Source: Komagataeibacter sp. FNDCF1 (GTDB lineage: Bacteria > Pseudomonadota > Alphaproteobacteria > Acetobacterales > Acetobacteraceae). From it: a stretch of 62,500 nt of DNA. Shown one piece after another: positions 57,849-62,500 of this stretch (positions are counted from its first letter, which is position 1; every line of letters starts with the position of its first letter). The notes beneath the pieces are model-generated. The model was not told where the DNA came from. It made no database searches and was given only the letters and a program-made list of their open reading frames with translations. The position numbers and the translations under genes are program-made. Where the stretch lies: NCBI RefSeq assembly GCF_021295335.1, contig NZ_JAIWOT010000001.1, positions 1-62,500 of the forward strand, given 5' to 3'.

Positions 57849-59034
57849 TCCCCATCTCATTCGCGACGGTGGCGAATATTTCCACCGCCCTGTCGACCTG
57901 CTCCGGTGTATGCGTTGCCATGACGGAGGTACGCAGCAGGGGATGCTGGTCAGGCGTTGCGGGCGGCAGGCTGAGATTGACATAAACCCCAAGGTCAAGC
58001 AGCCGGTTCCAGAATGCCACCGCCATGGGAACTTCATCCAGAATGACGGAGACAACCGGGCTGGCCTGCGGTCCGGTGCGCAGGCCGGCGGCCTGAAGGC
58101 CCGCATGCAGTCTGCGTGCGTTGTCCATCAGGCGCACGCGCAGTTCCGGGTGTTTCTCCAGTTCATCCAGCGCCGCCATGGTCGCGGCAATCACTTCCGG
58201 CGGCAGGGAGGCGGTGAACATGTAGGGACGCGAACACAGGCGGATCAGGTCCAGCCCCGCATGGTTGGACACACAGTAGCCGCCAACGGTGCCAAGGCTC
58301 TTGGAAAAGGTGCCGACCACAAAGTCCACATCATCTTCCACGCCATCGGCTTCCGCCACGCCACGGCCATACTCGCCCATCACGCCCACCGAATGGGCTT
58401 CATCGGCCAGCAGCCAGGCCCCGGTCTCGCGCTTGACGGCAGCGAATTCCGCCATGGGCACCACATCGCCCATCATGGAATAGATGCCTTCCACGACCAC
58501 CAGCTTCGCCCCCGGCGTGCCGTCCAGGCGGCGCAGGCGCTTGTGCAGGTCATCGGCGTCATTATGGCGGAAACGGATGACTTGCGCATGGCCAAGACGG
58601 CTGCCATCATAGATGCTGGCATGGCTGTCCGCATCAAGCAGAAGATAGTCATCCTTGCCCGCCAGCGCCGAAATCGTGCCGAGATTGGCCTGGTAGCCAG
58701 TGGAAAACACCATGCAGTGCTGACGGCGGAAGAACGCGCACAGCCGTTCCTCCAACTGCCGGTGCAGTCCCTGCGTGCCATTGGCGATGCGCGAACCCGT
58801 GGTGCCCACGCCATAGGCCCTGGCTGCCTGCACCGCGGCATCGATTGCCGCCGGGGACTGGCTCAGGCCAAGATAGTTGTTGGTGCCGAACAGCAGCGTC
58901 TCGCGCCCTTCGATCACCCCGACCGTGGATGAGACCGGTTTTTCGATCACCACGTTGAAGGGGTTGCGCCCGCCGCCAGCGGTCACGCTTGCCAGAGCGG
59001 TGGCCAGGCCTTCGTATTTGGAGAAAATTGACAT
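57832..59034 (-). CDS. spt: serine palmitoyltransferase (alpha-oxoamine synthase family)
   Basis: 400 residues, PLP-dependent fold-I alpha-oxoamine synthase. It condenses serine with palmitoyl-CoA or -ACP to give 3-ketosphinganine. PLP-binding features: GYQAN near 113-117, His138 stacking on the ring, D211 in DEAHS and the Schiff-base Lys245 in GTFSKSLG. Length is normal. KBL, BioF and ALAS are close relatives; the adjacent ACP and acyl-AMP ligase, and the lipid kinase nearby, make SPT the best call. The ACP gene ends seven bases before it. There is no membrane segment, as in other bacterial SPTs. Confidence 0.86.
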   Translation of the reverse strand: MSIFSKYEGLATALASVTAGGGRNPFNVVIEKPVSSTVGVIEGRETLLFGTNNYLGLSQSPAAIDAAVQAARAYGVGTTGSRIANGTQGLHRQLEERLCAFFRRQHCMVFSTGYQANLGTISALAGKDDYLLLDADSHASIYDGSRLGHAQVIRFRHNDADDLHKRLRRLDGTPGAKLVVVEGIYSMMGDVVPMAEFAAVKRETGAWLLADEAHSVGVMGEYGRGVAEADGVEDDVDFVVGTFSKSLGTVGGYCVSNHAGLDLIRLCSRPYMFTASLPPEVIAATMAALDELEKHPELRVRLMDNARRLHAGLQAAGLRTGPQASPVVSVILDEVPMAVAFWNRLLDLGVYVNLSLPPATPDQHPLLRTSVMATHTPEQVDRAVEIFATVANEMGISRAA

Positions 59035-59040
59035 GATGCG

Positions 59041-59292
59041 TCAGGATGCCTGCTTGAGGGAGACGATGCAGGCAGCCAGATCATCAATGGTGCGGATATC
59101 AGCCAGCCGGTCAAGCGGCACGGAAACGTCGAGCGTATCCTCGATTTCCATGACAAAATTCATGACGGCCAGTGAATCAAAGGCCAGATCTTCCACGATC
59201 TTGCTGCTGCCATTGATATCACGGGGAACCTTGGGGTTCGCCAGCAGCGTCTTCACGATCAGCGCGGAGACACTCGCTACCGTTTCACTCAT
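59041..59292 (-). CDS. dedicated acyl carrier protein of the sphingolipid locus
   Basis: 83 residues; phosphopantetheine site Ser40 in LAFDSLAVMNF instead of the GADSL of the housekeeping ACP. It is acidic and helical as expected. It lies between the acyl-AMP ligase and SPT genes, 7 bases from SPT, which suggests that the ligase loads fatty acid on this ACP and SPT uses the acyl-ACP. The ATG at 59292 gives normal ACP length; in-frame codons upstream are less likely. Confidence 0.85.
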   Translation of the reverse strand: MSETVASVSALIVKTLLANPKVPRDINGSSKIVEDLAFDSLAVMNFVMEIEDTLDVSVPLDRLADIRTIDDLAACIVSLKQAS

Positions 59293-59353
59293 TCCTACAT
59301 CCTTATGGCATGTCCTGCCTGCCATGGGCAGGGGATCAGCATGAATGGCCTGC

Positions 59354-59397
59354 CCCCGGTCATCCAATGGACCGGGGCGGGGACTGTACATGTCCCC
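59354..59397. other. two tandem hairpins between acyl-AMP ligase and ACP genes
   Basis: CCCCGGTC (59354-59361) pairs with GACCGGGG (59370-59377), then GGGGAC (59379-59384) with GTCCCC (59392-59397), one base apart. No T tract follows on either strand, so a processing or stability element is more likely than a terminator. The whole gap (59293-59482) is otherwise featureless. Confidence 0.4.
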
Positions 59398-59482
59398 TGA
59401 TCGGAAGTCTTATGGGCGAAAAACAGGTTTTTGACCAGTCCTGCTTTGCGCGTGTGGCGCGCGGCCCGATGTTGCCGTGCTG

Positions 59483-61279
59483 TCAGACAACCGAAACGGA
59501 TGACGTTTCCAGCGGCTGGAAAGCACCTGAAAGCAGCATGGCCTTGGCCCGCGCCCGCGTCAGTTTGCCCGATGATGTCTGGGGCAGGGTATGGGGGGGG
59601 ACCAGAATGATGGACACATCCACCCCGTGCTGCCGCCGGAACAGGTTCGCGGCCTCGGTCTTCAGCGTTTCCCGTGCTTCGGGGGAAGAGGCGCGGCACT
59701 GAACAAGGGCCACGATCTTTTCGCCTTCGTTCTCATCGACCGAGAATACGGCCACGTCCCGGCTGCGCAGGGTGCTGATTTCCGTTTCGGCGGACCATTC
59801 CAGGTCCTGCGGCCAGATATTGCGGCCGTTAATGATGATCAGGTCCTTGGCGCGCCCGGTCACGACAACCTGCCCGTCCAGCATGTAACCCAGATCCCCG
59901 GTATTGAGCCAGCCATCCGCATCCACCACGCGAGCGGTTTCCTGCGGGCGGCGGAAATAACCCTGCATCAGGCTTGGCCCCCGCACGAACACGGTGCCGA
60001 CTTTGCGGTCAGTCAGCACGCGGCCGTTGCTGTCGCGGACTTCAAGCTCGTGGCGGGGCAGCACTTCACCACAGATGACAAACGTGCGCAGTGCGCGTGC
60101 GGGGTCGTTGGAGGGAACCGCCTCGCCACGCGTTTCAAGGGTGCGCAGGTCGATCGTATCGGTACGGATGCCCGAGCCAAGCGGCGCGAAGCTTATGGCA
60201 AGGGTCGCCTCGGCCATGCCGTAGCTTGCGGTAAAGGCCCGGCTGTCAAAGCCGGCGGAGGCAAAGCGCTGTGCGAAATCTTCGAGGATATGATAGCGGA
60301 TCATGTCCCCGCCAATACCCGCGACCCGCCAGGACGAGAGATCCAGTTCGATCGATGTGGCGCGCCGGGCACACAGTTCGTAGCCAAAGGACGGGCTGTA
60401 CGAAATCGTGCCGCGGTTGCGGCTGATCAGGTCCAGCCATACATGGGGGCGCCGTGCGAATTCACGCGTGGGCAGCATGTCCACGCTCAGTTGGCACGTC
60501 ATGGGGGTCAGGAAGAACCCTACGAGTCCCATGTCATGATAGAGCGGCAGCCAGGAGACGCAGCGGTCTCCCGTCTCGCGTACTTTCAACCCGTTCAGGG
60601 CGATGGCATGGGCATTGGCCATGCCGGAGCGCTGCGTGACGGCGATGCCCATCGGGAACCGTGTGCTGCCGGAGGAGAACTGCAGGTAAGACAGGTCATC
60701 CGGCCGGACGGTGGGCAGGCTGTCAACGGTAACCGGTGTTTCAAGCAGCCGGGCGGGCGTGCCAGAGAATTTCAGCTCAAGCCCATCCGTGATTTCATCT
60801 GTCCAGCCGGCAATGATGTCGGCAATGACCACGGCGGACGCCGCGGCACCCGCGATCATGCCCCGCAACGTTGCGACATAGCCTTCACGCCCGCCAAAGG
60901 CCACGGGCAGGGGCAGGGGAGCCGGTACCAGGCCGGCATACTGGCAGCCGAAGAAGATACGGGCGAAATCACCATCACTTTCGGCCACGATCGCCACCCG
61001 GTCCCCGGGTTCAAGGCCAAGGGAGAGAAGGCGTCTGCCTGTCTCGATCGCCTGCTCGCGCAATGTGCTGTACGGCAGCGCCTCAAGCAGGACACCCTTG
61101 CCCGAGTATATGTTGAAACCGCTCTTGCCCTGGGCGGCATAATCCAGTGCTGCCGGGAACGTCGGAAAATTGCCGTAACGACGGGGCAGACCAGAATCGG
61201 AGGGGGTCGGGAGGCTTATCATTTCCGGTAATGTGACTTCCACAGACGTAACTTGAAACGGCGAATGGGCGGTGTTCAA
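59483..61279 (-). CDS. fatty acyl-AMP ligase (acyl-ACP synthetase type)
   Basis: A 598-residue ANL-superfamily adenylating enzyme. Motif A3 is FSSGSTRFPMG, where the usual Lys is not present; YGMAEAT, GWLNTGDLGY and the C-terminal SSGKLTRARAK with the catalytic Lys follow. The overall form is that of FAAL enzymes, which activate fatty acids and pass them to an ACP rather than to CoA. The neighbouring dedicated ACP fits this. Its start overlaps the glycerophosphotransferase-like gene by 4 bases. It probably supplies acyl-ACP for SPT and/or the N-acyl chain. Confidence 0.87.
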   Translation of the reverse strand: MNTAHSPFQVTSVEVTLPEMISLPTPSDSGLPRRYGNFPTFPAALDYAAQGKSGFNIYSGKGVLLEALPYSTLREQAIETGRRLLSLGLEPGDRVAIVAESDGDFARIFFGCQYAGLVPAPLPLPVAFGGREGYVATLRGMIAGAAASAVVIADIIAGWTDEITDGLELKFSGTPARLLETPVTVDSLPTVRPDDLSYLQFSSGSTRFPMGIAVTQRSGMANAHAIALNGLKVRETGDRCVSWLPLYHDMGLVGFFLTPMTCQLSVDMLPTREFARRPHVWLDLISRNRGTISYSPSFGYELCARRATSIELDLSSWRVAGIGGDMIRYHILEDFAQRFASAGFDSRAFTASYGMAEATLAISFAPLGSGIRTDTIDLRTLETRGEAVPSNDPARALRTFVICGEVLPRHELEVRDSNGRVLTDRKVGTVFVRGPSLMQGYFRRPQETARVVDADGWLNTGDLGYMLDGQVVVTGRAKDLIIINGRNIWPQDLEWSAETEISTLRSRDVAVFSVDENEGEKIVALVQCRASSPEARETLKTEAANLFRRQHGVDVSIILVPPHTLPQTSSGKLTRARAKAMLLSGAFQPLETSSVSVV

Positions 61280-62409
61280 CCAATTACCCTCAAAAAGTCA
61301 ATGATCGATTTCGCGCCTTTGGCTGCCGTATCCTGCGGTGCCGCAAACCCGAAGGTCTCCCATATATACTCTTTTTGTCGATCAAGGAAATTTGCATGCG
61401 TCAGGAAAGCACTGTCAAGGGCCATACCCAGGTTGTCCACGCCTTCCATTACTTCGCCCAGCGTCCAGCTCTGGTAATTGGGGTCCCCCTGCCAGTGCGT
61501 TCCGTGTGCGTTAAGGAACAGGCAGGGTCTGGGTTTTATAAGGAACTCACTGACCTGGCTGCTGACATCGCCAAGGTAGAGATCAGACCCCAGGGTATAG
61601 GTCATATCCACGCTTCTGTCGCTGCCCAGGTCAATGATCATGTGGGGCAGGTTGGTAAAAGATGCCAGCATTTTCATGCCTTTGGCGCGGTTGGTATCAA
61701 ACAGCCGGTAATGCGGGGCAAAGATCAGGTTGTACTGTGTCTGCCTGGCAAAATACGTCAGGATATCAATCCCGAACCGCGACCATGAGGAAAGGTTCTG
61801 GCTGAAATGCGGATTGTAAAGAATGGTCGGTCGGCCGTTTGAGAACAGTGGTGCGTTACTGGCATGTATCCGTCTAACCATGTCGAATTTCGCATATATG
61901 CCGGATGTATAACGTCCGTGACGCAAGGCGCCGCTTTGGAGCAGTCGCGCCTCGACCTTATGGCCGGCCATAAGGATATAGTCGAATTTGCAGGCATCCC
62001 GTGCAAATCCTATGGCCCTGTCCCCCGCACCATGACGGGTCCAGACAAGCCGCGGATGCCTGACGCCCAGCCTGCGCAGGAAGAGGGATGTACGCTCGGG
62101 AACCACGATGGCCTGAAATCTGTTGAAATAATTTCTGTTCAGAAAAAGCAGGGCGATCTTGCTTACAGGGGTGGGGCCATGGCGCTGGATATGGCGACGG
62201 AGCCAGTCCGGCATCTTCAGGATATCAAAAACAACACGTGCGTCAGGATAGAATTCCGACAGGCTCCGGATACGGGAATCGCGCTCGGCGGTCAGGCTTG
62301 CAATATGAATCGTCAGTTCGGGATAAAGTCGGGCCATTTCCAGCGCGATCGGTAGCGAATGGAATTCCTGATGCGGCTGGGCAAGGTAAGGGAACAGGAT
62401 ATGGGGCAC
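61276..62409 (-). CDS. CDP-glycerol glycerophosphotransferase-like protein
   Basis: 377 residues with a two-domain GT-B-like fold of the TagB/TagF (CDP-glycerol glycerophosphotransferase) type: ILYNPHFSQNLSSW, IFAPHYRLF and the donor-binding end DLYLGDVSSQVSEFLIKPRPC, then FLNAHGTHW. Such enzymes transfer glycerol phosphate from CDP-glycerol. It could add a glycerophosphate or phosphoglycerate group to ceramide; acceptor unknown. GTG at 62409 is the best visible start: upstream codons remain open to about 62494 without an ATG, and the RBS is poor. It heads unit C. Confidence 0.72.
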   Translation of the reverse strand: MPHILFPYLAQPHQEFHSLPIALEMARLYPELTIHIASLTAERDSRIRSLSEFYPDARVVFDILKMPDWLRRHIQRHGPTPVSKIALLFLNRNYFNRFQAIVVPERTSLFLRRLGVRHPRLVWTRHGAGDRAIGFARDACKFDYILMAGHKVEARLLQSGALRHGRYTSGIYAKFDMVRRIHASNAPLFSNGRPTILYNPHFSQNLSSWSRFGIDILTYFARQTQYNLIFAPHYRLFDTNRAKGMKMLASFTNLPHMIIDLGSDRSVDMTYTLGSDLYLGDVSSQVSEFLIKPRPCLFLNAHGTHWQGDPNYQSWTLGEVMEGVDNLGMALDSAFLTHANFLDRQKEYIWETFGFAAPQDTAAKGAKSIIDFLRVIG

Positions 62410-62500
62410 GTAGATAATAAACCTGACATAAAGCCTACAGAAGCGGAGGCCGCGACCGCAGCCTAGCTCGAATGATTTTATGTAATGAACGAATTAAAAG
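62410..62500. other. right edge, no gene seen
   Basis: 91 bases upstream of the unit C start. On the minus strand TAAAAT (around 62474-62480) could be a -10 element whose -35 would touch the window edge. No coding start or RNA gene is supported. Confidence 0.3.

Noticed and set aside
59591-61231. Long open plus-strand frame (546 codons) opposite the acyl-AMP ligase
   Set aside because: Shadow of a well-supported gene; no recognisable domain.

Overview
The window looks like the start of the chromosome of an acetic acid bacterium (Alphaproteobacteria, Acetobacteraceae). Komagataeibacter or a close relative is my best guess. Base 1 is the first base of the dnaA start codon, so the assembly was probably rotated to dnaA. 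The DNA is GC-rich, genes are tightly packed, 4-base ATGA overlaps are frequent and GTG starts occur. The genus guess rests on gene content, the sphingolipid genes and one dyad repeat that I associate with this group from memory. I see no tRNA, rRNA, CRISPR, insertion sequence or phage gene, and no stretch over 300 bases lacks a gene.

Layout. 1-6.4 kb (+): dnaA, dnaN, recF, gyrB. 6.4-7.1 kb (-): phosphoglycolate phosphatase. 7.2-10.4 kb (+): glmU-glmS for UDP-GlcNAc. 10.5-13.1 kb (+): thiO-thiS-thiG-thiE for the thiazole and coupling steps of thiamine. 13.3-16.0 kb (+): a large cation/proton antiporter with a cyclic-nucleotide-binding-like tail. 16.1-23.5 kb (mostly -): an anchored SGNH-like protein, a DUF4175 membrane protein, lysA, a small LptM-like lipoprotein and argH, with cdd lying antisense between lptM and lysA. 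23.7-26.8 kb (+): N-formylglutamate amidohydrolase, aroE, coaE, dnaQ. 26.9-32.7 kb (+): an operon of a membrane sensor with a degenerate cyclase domain, a MlaE-like permease, an ABC ATPase-like protein without a P-loop, a MlaD-like MCE protein and a lipoprotein.

32.8-39.5 kb (-): sucC-sucD, bioB, queE-queC-queD and a SulP transporter. 39.7-43.8 kb (+): five accessory genes (ferritin-like diiron protein, Dabb protein, orphan betaine-binding-like protein, methyltransferase, DUF218). 43.9-48.6 kb (+): fabD-fabG-acpP-fabF-mltG.

48.6-62.4 kb is mainly a lipid locus in three transcription units. Unit A (-) runs metallophosphoesterase, LptF, LptG, fatty-acid-2-hydroxylase-like enzyme, MobA-like nucleotidyltransferase, MmcB and inositol-phosphatase-like protein; the first five genes overlap by 4 bases each. 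Unit B (+) is a diacylglycerol-kinase-fold lipid kinase followed by a protein I recognise as Tam41-like (CTP:phosphatidate cytidylyltransferase). Unit C (-) is a CDP-glycerol glycerophosphotransferase-like protein, a fatty acyl-AMP ligase, a dedicated acyl carrier protein and serine palmitoyltransferase. Together they suggest synthesis of a 2-hydroxylated ceramide, its phosphorylation and possible CDP activation, addition of an anionic headgroup and export by an LptFG-type permease. The ceramide synthase and ketosphinganine reductase are not in the window and may lie past the right edge.

The two parts most worth following are this sphingolipid locus, especially the kinase plus Tam41-like pair, and the Mla-like operon in which both nucleotide-handling proteins appear catalytically dead.
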